A model generated the notes under the pieces. That model had not been told where the DNA came from. It saw only the letters and a program-made list of their open reading frames with translations, and searched no databases. The translations under genes and the position numbers were made by a program. Of a stretch of 62,805 nt of DNA, positions 8,465 through 16,921 are shown in pieces (the stretch's first letter is position 1; each line of letters opens with the position of its first letter). Origin of the DNA: an uncultured bacterium (GTDB lineage Bacteria > Bacteroidota > Bacteroidia > Bacteroidales > Bacteroidaceae); NCBI GenBank assembly GCA_905215345.1, contig CAJMPR010000023.1, positions 1 through 62,805 of the forward strand, read 5' to 3'.

Positions 8465-9205
8465 ATGAACGGTATTGCTAAAAAATCAATGATGTGGAAT
8501 TTGTGGCATGGTTGTCATAAGTTAAGTGCGGGATGCAAGCATTGTTATGTTTATCGTGGCGATGCTAAAAGAGATGTGGATAGTTCGGTTGTAGTACAAA
8601 CCAAGAATTTTGATTTACCTATGCGAAGAAAACGTAATGGTGAATTTAAGATACCTTCAGGAACTCTTATTTATACTTGCTTTACTTCTGATTTCTTTGT
8701 GGAAGATGCTGATAAATGGCGTATGGAAGCGTGGGAAATGATGTATCAACGGAGTGATCTTCATTTTTTGATGATAACTAAACGTATAGATCGTGTTGCA
8801 AATTGTCTTCCGAATAATTGGGAAGACGGATATGATAATGTAACTATCTGTTGTACGGTTGAAAACCAATCATGTGCTGATTATCGTTTACCCATATATA
8901 AAAGTACTCCAATTAAACATAAAATCATTATTTGTGAACCGCTATTGGAAAAAATAGATTTGAATTCATATAATATCGGAGAATGGATTGAACAGGTAGT
9001 TGCAGGAGGAGAGTCAGGCTGTGAAGCTCGTCTTTGTGATTTTGACTGGGTAATGGAACTTCGTAGAGTATGCGTGGAGAATCATGTGTCATTTTGGTTT
9101 AAACAAACAGGTTCACAATTTATCAATGATGGGAAATTGTATACTATAAAACGACAGTTTCAACATTCACAAGCTCACAAAGCCGGAATAAACATTGAAT
9201 ATTAA
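8465..9205 (+). CDS. DUF5131 (phage Gp37/Gp68-like) family protein
   Basis: The 246-residue protein has an N-terminal cysteine cluster C17-x6-C24-x2-C27 (WHGCHKLSAGCKHCY), then TLIYTCFTSDFFVEDADKWR and FLMITKRIDRV, which are hallmarks of the Gp37/Gp68 or DUF5131 family. The family is distantly radical-SAM-like and probably binds an iron-sulfur cluster, but its reaction is not established. Members occur in phages and in bacterial chromosomes, and no other phage gene is nearby. Its stop codon overlaps the stop of the convergent DUF4294 gene by four bases, leaving no room for a separate terminator. Confidence 0.85.
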   Translation: MNGIAKKSMMWNLWHGCHKLSAGCKHCYVYRGDAKRDVDSSVVVQTKNFDLPMRRKRNGEFKIPSGTLIYTCFTSDFFVEDADKWRMEAWEMMYQRSDLHFLMITKRIDRVANCLPNNWEDGYDNVTICCTVENQSCADYRLPIYKSTPIKHKIIICEPLLEKIDLNSYNIGEWIEQVVAGGESGCEARLCDFDWVMELRRVCVENHVSFWFKQTGSQFINDGKLYTIKRQFQHSQAHKAGINIEY

Positions 9206-9816
9206 AGTTGTCCGTTCTCAACCATAAGAATGACTCGTTCAGTCAGTGCATCATCTCCTGTAGGATCATACTGTTTCTTTAGACTGGCTCCGAATAATGC
9301 GGCAAAAGTCTGGTAGAAACCTGCTTTGAAAGGTCCCATAAATGCTTTTACCAGTTCATAGGAAGTTGAATTGGTTTGCCGGTCTATCAATTTAATCAAG
9401 AGTTTTCCCTGTGCGAAAGATAACTTCTTCATACGAGGAGTATATTGCTCCTTTAATCCTTTTTCAACTGCTTTAAGATGCTTCTGACGTGCTTTTTCTG
9501 TAGGTAAAGTTTCCAGATATTCATATGTTTCGATAATGGCACGATTAATTTCTTTAGAAATAGGAAGAACTTTCTTAACGTCTCGAATAAGCTTATAGTA
9601 GTTTGTCATATCACGCTTATTTTTAAATTTAAGCGGTTTGAAGATGTAGACAGTAGGAAGTTTAACGAATGGAATGGTATCGCCTTCATAAACACACATA
9701 GGAGTCAGATAAACGCTTTTTTGTTCATTTGTCTGGGGACGTTGCTGAGCATGGCATACCTGGCTTCCCGGCAAGAGAAACATGATGAATACTACTATGT
9801 TAAGGTGTATATTCAT
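9202..9816 (-). CDS. DUF4294 domain-containing exported protein
   Basis: From the ATG at 9816 the protein has 204 residues and begins MNIHLNIVVFIMFLLPG, a signal peptide ending near CHAQQ. An upstream ATG at 9834 would add six residues that weaken the signal peptide, so I prefer 9816. The body is basic and helical, with YYKLIRDVKKVLPISKEINRAI and GKLLIKLIDRQTNSTSYELVK, as in DUF4294, a Bacteroidetes family of unknown function. It is divergent from the helix-hairpin-helix outer-membrane gene. Its 3' end overlaps the DUF5131 stop codon. Confidence 0.85.
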   Translation of the reverse strand: MNIHLNIVVFIMFLLPGSQVCHAQQRPQTNEQKSVYLTPMCVYEGDTIPFVKLPTVYIFKPLKFKNKRDMTNYYKLIRDVKKVLPISKEINRAIIETYEYLETLPTEKARQKHLKAVEKGLKEQYTPRMKKLSFAQGKLLIKLIDRQTNSTSYELVKAFMGPFKAGFYQTFAALFGASLKKQYDPTGDDALTERVILMVENGQL

Positions 9817-9932
9817 GCTGCAAAAGTACACCATTCTATGGAATGTTGTTACATTGCTTTCATTTTTTCCTTGCTCAATTAACTTATTTAAGGTAACTTC
9901 GTCGTCTATATATTTGGAATGACCTACTACAG

Positions 9933-11942
9933 ATGAATTTTATCAGGATAGGAGTTTTTATAAGTATGCTGTTAATAACTCCTATGCTTGTAGCTCAAAA
10001 TACAATTGTGTCTCTTTTGGAAGAGACTATGGAACAACTCTCCATCCATGGAGAGGATATGAATTGGGAAAATGAACTCGAGGAACTTTCCCGGCAGATA
10101 CAGGAACCGGTTAATATCAATATTGCTACTAAGAGCCAATTAGAACAATTTCCTTTTCTTACAGACATTCAGATAGAAAATATATTGGCTTATATATATA
10201 TACATGGACAGATGCAAACTATCTATGAATTGCAATTGGTAGGAGAGATGGATAAACATACCATCGATTTGTTATTGCCTTTTATCTGTGTACAGTCCAT
10301 AGAAAATAAACCTGATTATCCTACTTTAAGAACCCTGTTAAAATATGGTAAACAGGAAGTTCTGACACGATTGGATGTTCCTCTCTATATTCGAAAAGGA
10401 TATGAAAAAGAATATTCAGGTCCTTCTCTTTATCATTCTTTGAAATATAATTTTCATTATGGAGACTATCTCAATATAGGAATGACGGGAGAAAAAGATG
10501 CGGGTGAACCGTTTTTTGCTTTGCACGACAAGAAAGGATATGATTATTATTCATTTTACTTTTTACTTAAACAATTGGGAAAGTTGAAAAGCTTGGCATT
10601 AGGTAATTATCGGTTAAGTTTCGGTCAAGGATTAGTGATGAGCACAGATTTTCGTTTGGGTAAGACCTTCTCTATGTCTACTTCAGAATTTCGTACCGGA
10701 GGTATCCGGAAACATAGTTCTACAGATGAATATAATTATTTTCGTGGGGCAGCAGCGACAGTGGAAATACTGCCTATTTTAGAATTTTCAGCCTTTTATT
10801 CACACCGTTCTATGGATGGAGTGGTAAAAGACGGAGAAATTACTTCCATATATAAAACAGGACTGCATCGTACGGAAAAGGAAGCGGATAAAATCAATGC
10901 ATTTGCTTTACAATTGATGGGTGGTAATATTAACTATGAAAAGAATAGATTGAAAGTGGGAATTACAGGTATTTACTATTTCTTCAATCATTCTTATGAA
11001 CCTAAATTAAACAAGTATGCTAAATACAACTTGCATGGAAATCATTTTTATAATCTGGGCGTTGACTATAAATATCGTTTAGGACGTTTTTCGTGGATAG
11101 GAGAGGCGGCCATAGGTAAGCATGGTTATGCACTACTTAATCAATTGAAATATAGTGTTTTCACAAGTTACCAACTATTATTGATCCATCGTTATTACTC
11201 CCATGATTATTGGTCTTTCTTTGCCCGTTCTTTTGGAGAAAGCAGTACTCCGCAAAATGAAAATGGCTGGTATCTGGCAGTGGAGGCGAACCCTTTTGCT
11301 CATTGGAAGTTCTTTGCTTCACTCGATTTATTCTCTTTTCCCTGGTGGAAGTATCGTATCAGCAAACCGTCGCAGGGAATAGATGCTATGTTTCAAATGG
11401 CCTATTCTCCACGAAAAGATATATCTATGTATCTTAATTATCGATATAAGCAAAAGGAGAGAGATGTATCAGGAACAAGTGGTAAAGTGATTCTTCCTGT
11501 TTTTCAGCATCGGTGGCGGTACAGGTTGGCATATACTCCGGATTCCTGGAAATTCCAGACTACTGTAGATTACAATCATTTTCATTCCCGGGGGAAGGAA
11601 CAGAGTAGGGGATATCAATGTACCCAGTCTTGTGCATACGTTTTTCCTCATTTTCCTCTATCCGTATCTTTACAAGGTACTTATTTTAATACGGACGATT
11701 ATGATTCCCGTATTTATGCATCTGAAAAAGGATTACTTTATACATTTTATACTCCTTCTTTTTATGGGAAAGGTTTCCGTTATTCAACCCATCTCCGTTA
11801 TGATTTGAACAAAGTTTTTATGTTTCTCGTTAAATTCGGGCAAACTGTCTATCAAGACCGTGAAACCATAGGTTCCGGTAATGACTTGATACAGGGAAAT
11901 AAAAAAGCGGACTTACAAATGCAACTTCGTATCAAGTTTTAG
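9933..11942 (+). CDS. Helix-hairpin-helix domain outer-membrane protein
   Basis: The 669-residue protein has a signal peptide (residues 1-21, ending LVAQN). An N-terminal helix-hairpin-helix segment follows (EPVNINIATKSQLEQFPFLT, about residues 54-73) and resembles the ComEA HhH. The rest is aromatic-rich alternating beta sequence ending in LQMQLRIKF, as expected for an outer-membrane barrel with a terminal Phe. This architecture is widespread and conserved in Bacteroidetes, often as a single copy; its role is not known to me. DNA binding by the HhH at the outer membrane, perhaps in uptake, would be speculation. Confidence 0.8.
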   Translation: MNFIRIGVFISMLLITPMLVAQNTIVSLLEETMEQLSIHGEDMNWENELEELSRQIQEPVNINIATKSQLEQFPFLTDIQIENILAYIYIHGQMQTIYELQLVGEMDKHTIDLLLPFICVQSIENKPDYPTLRTLLKYGKQEVLTRLDVPLYIRKGYEKEYSGPSLYHSLKYNFHYGDYLNIGMTGEKDAGEPFFALHDKKGYDYYSFYFLLKQLGKLKSLALGNYRLSFGQGLVMSTDFRLGKTFSMSTSEFRTGGIRKHSSTDEYNYFRGAAATVEILPILEFSAFYSHRSMDGVVKDGEITSIYKTGLHRTEKEADKINAFALQLMGGNINYEKNRLKVGITGIYYFFNHSYEPKLNKYAKYNLHGNHFYNLGVDYKYRLGRFSWIGEAAIGKHGYALLNQLKYSVFTSYQLLLIHRYYSHDYWSFFARSFGESSTPQNENGWYLAVEANPFAHWKFFASLDLFSFPWWKYRISKPSQGIDAMFQMAYSPRKDISMYLNYRYKQKERDVSGTSGKVILPVFQHRWRYRLAYTPDSWKFQTTVDYNHFHSRGKEQSRGYQCTQSCAYVFPHFPLSVSLQGTYFNTDDYDSRIYASEKGLLYTFYTPSFYGKGFRYSTHLRYDLNKVFMFLVKFGQTVYQDRETIGSGNDLIQGNKKADLQMQLRIKF

Positions 11943-11943
11943 C

Positions 11944-11951
11944 TAACTTTG
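11944..11951 (+). promoter_or_regulatory. -7 element (TAACTTTG) for the radical SAM gene
   Basis: TAACTTTG starts two bases after the stop codon of the previous gene and 55 bp before the radical SAM ATG, so this gene probably has its own promoter. Confidence 0.4.
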
Positions 11952-11998
11952 TACCTGTATTAACGTGATTTTCTTCGAATAAATAAACTGTAAATAAT

Positions 11999-12772
11999 AT
12001 GGCTATTATCTTTCCTTCTCCTATTTTCGGTCCTGTACATTCCCGCCGTTTGGGGGTATCTTTGGGAATTAATTTATTGCCGGAGGACGGTAAAGTATGC
12101 TCTTTCGATTGTATTTATTGTGAATGTGGCTATAATGCCGATTACCGTCCCAAACAGAAACTTCCTACCCGTGAAGAAGTTCGTAAAGCTTTAGAAACTC
12201 GTTTGCAGGATATGCAACTAAATGGACCTGCTCCGGACGTACTGACTTTTGCGGGAAATGGTGAACCTACGGCACATCCACATTTTCCCGAAATCATAGA
12301 AGATACGCTTGCTTTGCGTGATAAATATTTTCCGAATGCTAAAGTAAGTGTCCTGAGTAATTCTACATTTATTCATCGTCCGGCTGTATTTAAGGCTTTA
12401 AATAAGGTTGATAATAATATTTTGAAACTGGATACGGTGGATGAAACCTATATTAATGAATTAGACAGACCGGTCGGTAATTATTCGGTGGACTCCATTA
12501 TTGAAGGATTAAAGGCTTTTAAAGGTAATTGTATCGTTCAGACTATGTTTTTGAAAGGCGGCTATCAGGGGAAAGATATGAATAATACTACTGATAAGTA
12601 TGTTTTACCTTGGTTAGAAGCTGTTAGAGAGATTAATCCCCTCCAGGTTATGATTTATACCATTGATCGGGAAACTCCCGACCATGACTTGCAAAAAGCC
12701 ACACATGAAGAATTAGACCGTATTGCAGGATTGATAAAAGAAGCTGGAGTAGCGGTAAGTGTTTCCTATTGA
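11999..12772 (+). CDS. Radical SAM protein
   Basis: The 257-residue protein has the radical SAM cluster motif C34-x3-C38-x2-C41 (CSFDCIYC), preceded by PVHSRRLGVSLGINLLP. The glycine-rich FAGNGEPTAHPHF (about residues 82-94) follows. These features place it with the YfkA/TYW1-like or MoaA-like group of short radical SAM proteins that lack a SPASM domain. The substrate is unknown. The gene stands between an outer-membrane protein and a flavin reductase on the same strand, with a 92-bp gap before the latter, and no pathway is implied. Confidence 0.85.
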   Translation: MAIIFPSPIFGPVHSRRLGVSLGINLLPEDGKVCSFDCIYCECGYNADYRPKQKLPTREEVRKALETRLQDMQLNGPAPDVLTFAGNGEPTAHPHFPEIIEDTLALRDKYFPNAKVSVLSNSTFIHRPAVFKALNKVDNNILKLDTVDETYINELDRPVGNYSVDSIIEGLKAFKGNCIVQTMFLKGGYQGKDMNNTTDKYVLPWLEAVREINPLQVMIYTIDRETPDHDLQKATHEELDRIAGLIKEAGVAVSVSY

Positions 12773-12864
12773 AAAACAAAAGATTTCAAAGGTGAAAAAC
12801 AAAGAGTGTCACGTTATTATTGACAGCATATCGTTTAGGGAGTATAATTTTTATTTTTTATAAT

Positions 12865-13371
12865 ATGACAGCAATATCAATTAAGGATTTGAACGAGAAC
12901 TTTATTGAAGTAATCGGTAAAGAATGGATGCTGGTAACAGCCGGCGATAGAGAGCATTTCAATACAATGACTGCCAGTTGGGGAGGTATTGGTTTTCTTT
13001 GGAACAAGCCCGTGGTATTTGTTTTTATCCGTCCGGAACGCTACACTTTTGAATTTATCGAAAAGAACGAATACTTCACGCTTTCTTTTCTGGGTGAAGA
13101 AAATAAAGCTATTCATAAAATATGTGGCAGTAAGTCGGGTAGGGAAGTAGATAAGGTAAAAGAAACCGGGTTAACCCCCATAGTAACGGAGAAAGGAAAT
13201 ATTCTTTTTAAACAGGGACGGCTTAGTCTGGAATGTCGTAAGCTTTATACAACAAAACTGAAAGAAAGAGAATTTCTTGATCCCACTGTATATAAACAAT
13301 GGTATGGTGGTGGGCATGGTGAATTACATCACGTATATGTGGCAGAAATTACAGGCGCATGGGTTAAATAA
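12865..13371 (+). CDS. Flavin reductase family (FMN-binding split-barrel) protein
   Basis: Taking the ATG at 12865 gives 168 residues beginning MTAISIKDLNENFIEVIGKE. The protein has the split-barrel signature NTMTASWGGIGFLWNKPV followed by FVFIRPERYTFEFIEKNEYFTLSF, typical of Flavin_Reduct proteins that bind FMN. A start at 12820 is open but adds an unconvincing extension. Related Bacteroides proteins are annotated only as flavin reductase family; the redox partner is unknown. A GC-rich hairpin follows the stop. Confidence 0.85.
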   Translation: MTAISIKDLNENFIEVIGKEWMLVTAGDREHFNTMTASWGGIGFLWNKPVVFVFIRPERYTFEFIEKNEYFTLSFLGEENKAIHKICGSKSGREVDKVKETGLTPIVTEKGNILFKQGRLSLECRKLYTTKLKEREFLDPTVYKQWYGGGHGELHHVYVAEITGAWVK

Positions 13372-13376
13372 AATTT

Positions 13377-13409
13377 TTAAGGGGGTATCCTCAACGGACT
13401 CCCCCTTAA
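13377..13409. terminator. Bidirectional terminator hairpin
   Basis: Perfect 9-bp arms (TTAAGGGGG at 13377-13385 and CCCCCTTAA at 13401-13409) enclose a 15-base loop. A T-rich tract follows on the plus strand. It sits between the convergent flavin reductase gene and the end of the nine-gene SusCD operon. Confidence 0.75.
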
Positions 13410-13458
13410 TTGATTTTGATAGAGTAGTATTTATGAAAAAAAGAAAATTATTTTTCTG

Positions 13459-13935
13459 TTACTCATCCTTACTCACCTTTGCTTCCGCAACGATTTCCTC
13501 AGGAACTTTTTCACAGCGAATGTATTTGTTTACATCATTTTCATTGTCTTTTGATGTCCAAATCATTGAACCGGTTTGCAATAAATCGGTTACAATATAC
13601 TCGTTGTTCCAGTCACCGTTACCGAAATCATAGTCTCCACTGATTACGGAACCCAGATAAGGATCAACCTTAATGCTGAAACTTCCGGTAATATAACGGG
13701 CATACATACTGTCGAACTTCTGGTACATTTCAAAAGTTTGTTCTTTGCGGTTGAAAGTTATATAGCAGTATGTACCTTCTGCCAAGGGAGCTCCGTTCCA
13801 TTCGGAGAGTTCCCATATTCCATTCAGGTTGGCGGGAGTAACTTCCAAAGTCGGGATTACCGGTTCGTCATCATCACAGGATGTAAGACAGAACAGGAAG
13901 GCAAATAAAGCCATTAGTTTGAAAATATTCTTCAT
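13459..13935 (-). CDS. Small lipocalin-like lipoprotein, last gene of the SusCD operon
   Basis: The 158-residue protein has a lipoprotein signal peptide with lipobox LTSC and Cys followed by DDDE, an acidic export tag. The body (LNGIWELSEWNGAPL, then TYCYITFNRKEQTFEMYQK) resembles the short lipocalin-like or DUF-type beta proteins common in Bacteroides. I do not recognise a specific family with certainty. It begins 22 bases after the DUF1573 gene and is the promoter-distal member of the operon. A surface or periplasmic binding role is inferred only from context. Confidence 0.7.
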   Translation of the reverse strand: MKNIFKLMALFAFLFCLTSCDDDEPVIPTLEVTPANLNGIWELSEWNGAPLAEGTYCYITFNRKEQTFEMYQKFDSMYARYITGSFSIKVDPYLGSVISGDYDFGNGDWNNEYIVTDLLQTGSMIWTSKDNENDVNKYIRCEKVPEEIVAEAKVSKDE

Positions 13936-13957
13936 ATCGAATTTCTTGTTTTTATCG

Positions 13958-14773
13958 TTACTTAATACAGTTTACTTTTATATTCAATGTCCGGTCTGAC
14001 GGGCGCTCATCTATTCCTTCAAGGATAATCGGAAAGGTAAATGATTTACCTTTTTCTGCAGGAATCAGTGATGCGTTGACCGTTACTACGATGTCAGCTT
14101 CACTGCCCGGCCGAATAACTTCCGGTTCCGTACGGAAAGTTGCGAATTTAGGGATGATGAGAGCTGACAGTCGCAGTGGCTTATCTCCGCTGTTTCCGCA
14201 TAGAATTCGTTCCGAAGACTGCACTTTGTCAGTCACTTCCCGAAACTCCATTTGGTTCTGTTTCAGCCTTAGTTTTCCCATTGCATACGGATAACGTGCC
14301 CATTCATCTGCTCCGGGAGTTACATTCCCTATCAGCGTTAAGCGTGCCACTGGGGTTTTATCCGAAGAAGACAGATAAACGAAAGCATTCGTATCTATTG
14401 TTCCGGGATGATTTTTCGGGTGGTAGGTCAGTGCGATTGTCCGTGTTTCATCCGGTAGTATTTCTCTGGTATGGACATCTGCCACCGCACATCCGCAGGT
14501 GGTTCTTACCCGTGTAATAGTAATTGCTTTTTTGCTTACGTTTGTACACGTAAAACGATACGTCTGTGGAGCGTCATCCTCGGTCAGAGTTCCAATATTC
14601 AATACAGTCTTGTCGAAGCGCAGGGTTTGTTCCGCCTGCTTCATTAAAGGCGGGTTTATCAGCGAATCAATCTTTTCCTGTGAACGGAAAGGGATATCCT
14701 GGGCTATTAGAGCCCGGGATTGTCCGATTCCTGCACAGAATATTAGTAACTGTATCCAAATAATTGGTTTCAT
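13958..14773 (-). CDS. DUF1573 domain-containing exported protein
   Basis: The 271-residue protein has a signal peptide (about residues 1-24) and a DUF1573 domain with the diagnostic FTCTNVSKKAITITRVRTTC followed by GC, then TIALTYHPKNHPGTIDT. The fold is an Ig/ASPM-like beta sandwich, and such proteins are abundant exported proteins of unknown function in Bacteroidetes. A second sandwich appears to occupy residues 160-270. It lies 12 bases downstream of the subtilisin gene, so it is cotranscribed with the SusCD system, though DUF1573 proteins are not usual parts of polysaccharide loci. Confidence 0.85.
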   Translation of the reverse strand: MKPIIWIQLLIFCAGIGQSRALIAQDIPFRSQEKIDSLINPPLMKQAEQTLRFDKTVLNIGTLTEDDAPQTYRFTCTNVSKKAITITRVRTTCGCAVADVHTREILPDETRTIALTYHPKNHPGTIDTNAFVYLSSSDKTPVARLTLIGNVTPGADEWARYPYAMGKLRLKQNQMEFREVTDKVQSSERILCGNSGDKPLRLSALIIPKFATFRTEPEVIRPGSEADIVVTVNASLIPAEKGKSFTFPIILEGIDERPSDRTLNIKVNCIK

Positions 14774-14785
14774 TGGTAATCTAAA

Positions 14786-16873
14786 TTACATCCATCCGTT
14801 ATCGTTAGCGTTCTTACGAACAGTAATGGCAATGGTCTGTTCACTCCCATTGCTTACTTTCACTGTGATGTGAGCAGTACCGGTTTTTACTCCGGATACT
14901 TCCATGAATGTGCCGTTAACAGCTACCGTTGCAATGGCTGCATCACTTGATGTACAAGTGTAGGTCAGGTTTTCACCGTTTACAAAATAGTAGGCAAGGT
15001 TGACAGTAGATTTGCTGTCTTCGGCTATATAAACATTAGGCACTTTCATATCTGAACCTTTTCCTTCGATATTATTCAGTAATTTTCCGGCATCTACTAC
15101 TCCCGTACCCATTTTTCCGATATATCTCGACAACTCTACCTGAGTGGCAGAAGCAGCTACAGTGAGGTGGTTACGATAATAAACCTTCTTCTTTCCGTTT
15201 CCGTACCAGGTGTCAACAGGTTTTACAGATTCTTTTAGTAGTGTGACGAATTCGCTTGCCTTAAAGTGACGACGTTGTTTAGCGGCATATGACAAACCAA
15301 GGGCAGCGACACCTGATACATGGGGACAAGCCATTGAAGTACCGTCCATATAACCATAGGCAGGTTGCCCATTCTGTATCAGAGTAGACAGTATAGAACC
15401 TGAATATTCATTACCAGTCCAGAATTCGGGATCGTCTTTTCCTACTTCACCATAGTATTCTGTATCGCCACCAGGAGCACAGACGTCTACCTCTACACCG
15501 AAGTTGGTGTAAGAAGACGGAGTAAAGTCAGCGGCAACTGCACTTACAGTTACACACTTGGAGTAAGCACCCGGATATCCGGGAACTCCGGCATACTCAT
15601 TACCTGCTGCAAAGATAGCGATACCGCCATCGATTACTCCATTGGGAGAACCTGCATTGTTGATGAAATAATCCAGTGCATCTTTCTCTAACGGATAAAG
15701 CTTTGCCCATTCTTTTTCAGTACTCGGACCAGGAATATATCCTTCTACTTCATTAGCTTCTGCGGAGTTGTAACCCCAGCTACATTGCAAAATAACAGCT
15801 CCATTATCGGCAGCATACTTAATAGCCTTGGCTTCTGCATCGAGTGTAACGCCGCTTTCACCGGCAAATACCTGACATGACATAATCTTCACGCCCGAAT
15901 TTTCCGTATCATCACCACCGGCAATACCGCAAACACCTCTATTATTGTTATTCTTTGCAGCAATCGTACCGGCAACGTGTGTTCCATGTCCAGTGTCGCT
16001 CGCATCCGACCATGAGATAACTCCGGTATTAGTTACGAAGTTATAGCCATATTTATCATCTTTATATCCATTGCCATCGGCATCAACTCCGGCATATAAT
16101 TCTTCGCCTTCGTTAATCCAGATATTATCCTTCAAATCAGGGTGAGTGTTCATCACACCTTCGTCCAATACGGCAACGATAATAGACGGATCACCTGTAC
16201 ATTTTTCCCACGCCTCGAAACAACCTACATCACATCCTGCTATTGATATGTTGTGTAAATCGTTCTTGTTGTCAAAATCATTGTTTCCGGTATTGTGGTA
16301 GTTCCACTGATATTTGAGTCCCGGATCATTAACAGCACTTCCGGACATTCTTGTGTTAGCAGCAGTTTTTTGTTGTAAAGCTGCTTCACTTACATAAGTA
16401 CGACGGTTTTTAGTGCTGTAAGCACGTTTGATATGACTGTTACCTTGTACATTGGCTATTTCTCCAAGTTTAGAAAGACGTTTTGCAGCTTCCTGTAAAT
16501 CCGTATTTTCATCAAACTTTACGAGATACCACAAATGTAATCCGGCAACGCGAGTACGTTCTTCATTTTGTGCATCTATTGGGAAGATGCGTTCAAAATG
16601 ATATCCTCCTAAGATTTCCAGTACTTCGTCGGTTGAGGGAATTCCTGAACGAGTCATAGCCCCACCACTTCTTGTTGCACGAGTCATCGTTTGATCAAGG
16701 ATGTCGGACATCTCAGGCTTAAATTTAATCAGCAATTCGCCTGAGGTGACGTCCGCGGGGAGCAGAATCGTTGTATCGTCCACCGGAGTGGACGATTGAT
16801 CAACGAATTCTTGTTCAGAACATGCAGTCAGAGTCAGAGCAAACAGTGCTGTATATAAGAATTTTTTCTTCAT
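14786..16873 (-). CDS. S8 (subtilisin-like) serine peptidase lipoprotein
   Basis: The 695-residue protein has a lipobox (LTAC, Cys18) followed by SEQE. A propeptide-like region (about 40-150) precedes a complete catalytic domain with Asp237 in VAVLDEGV, His296 in GHGTHVAG, Asn425 in FAAGN and Ser513 in GTSMACPHVSG. A bacterial Ig-like (Big_2) C-terminal domain lies at about 620-690. All triad residues are present, so it should be an active endopeptidase. As the only degradative enzyme in a SusCD operon, it points to protein or peptide as the substrate. Whether it works at the surface or in the periplasm is unclear, because the acidic tag is weaker than in its neighbours. Confidence 0.93.
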   Translation of the reverse strand: MKKKFLYTALFALTLTACSEQEFVDQSSTPVDDTTILLPADVTSGELLIKFKPEMSDILDQTMTRATRSGGAMTRSGIPSTDEVLEILGGYHFERIFPIDAQNEERTRVAGLHLWYLVKFDENTDLQEAAKRLSKLGEIANVQGNSHIKRAYSTKNRRTYVSEAALQQKTAANTRMSGSAVNDPGLKYQWNYHNTGNNDFDNKNDLHNISIAGCDVGCFEAWEKCTGDPSIIVAVLDEGVMNTHPDLKDNIWINEGEELYAGVDADGNGYKDDKYGYNFVTNTGVISWSDASDTGHGTHVAGTIAAKNNNNRGVCGIAGGDDTENSGVKIMSCQVFAGESGVTLDAEAKAIKYAADNGAVILQCSWGYNSAEANEVEGYIPGPSTEKEWAKLYPLEKDALDYFINNAGSPNGVIDGGIAIFAAGNEYAGVPGYPGAYSKCVTVSAVAADFTPSSYTNFGVEVDVCAPGGDTEYYGEVGKDDPEFWTGNEYSGSILSTLIQNGQPAYGYMDGTSMACPHVSGVAALGLSYAAKQRRHFKASEFVTLLKESVKPVDTWYGNGKKKVYYRNHLTVAASATQVELSRYIGKMGTGVVDAGKLLNNIEGKGSDMKVPNVYIAEDSKSTVNLAYYFVNGENLTYTCTSSDAAIATVAVNGTFMEVSGVKTGTAHITVKVSNGSEQTIAITVRKNANDNGWM

Positions 16874-16921
16874 TGTTTTTTTAAAATTATTCTTGTTAAT
16901 GATTACTCATTGCAGAGTTTT

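Noticed and set aside
8465..9205. Prophage remnant around the DUF5131 gene
   Set aside because: DUF5131 proteins occur in phages, but neighbours on both sides are ordinary chromosomal genes and no integrase, tail or capsid gene is present.
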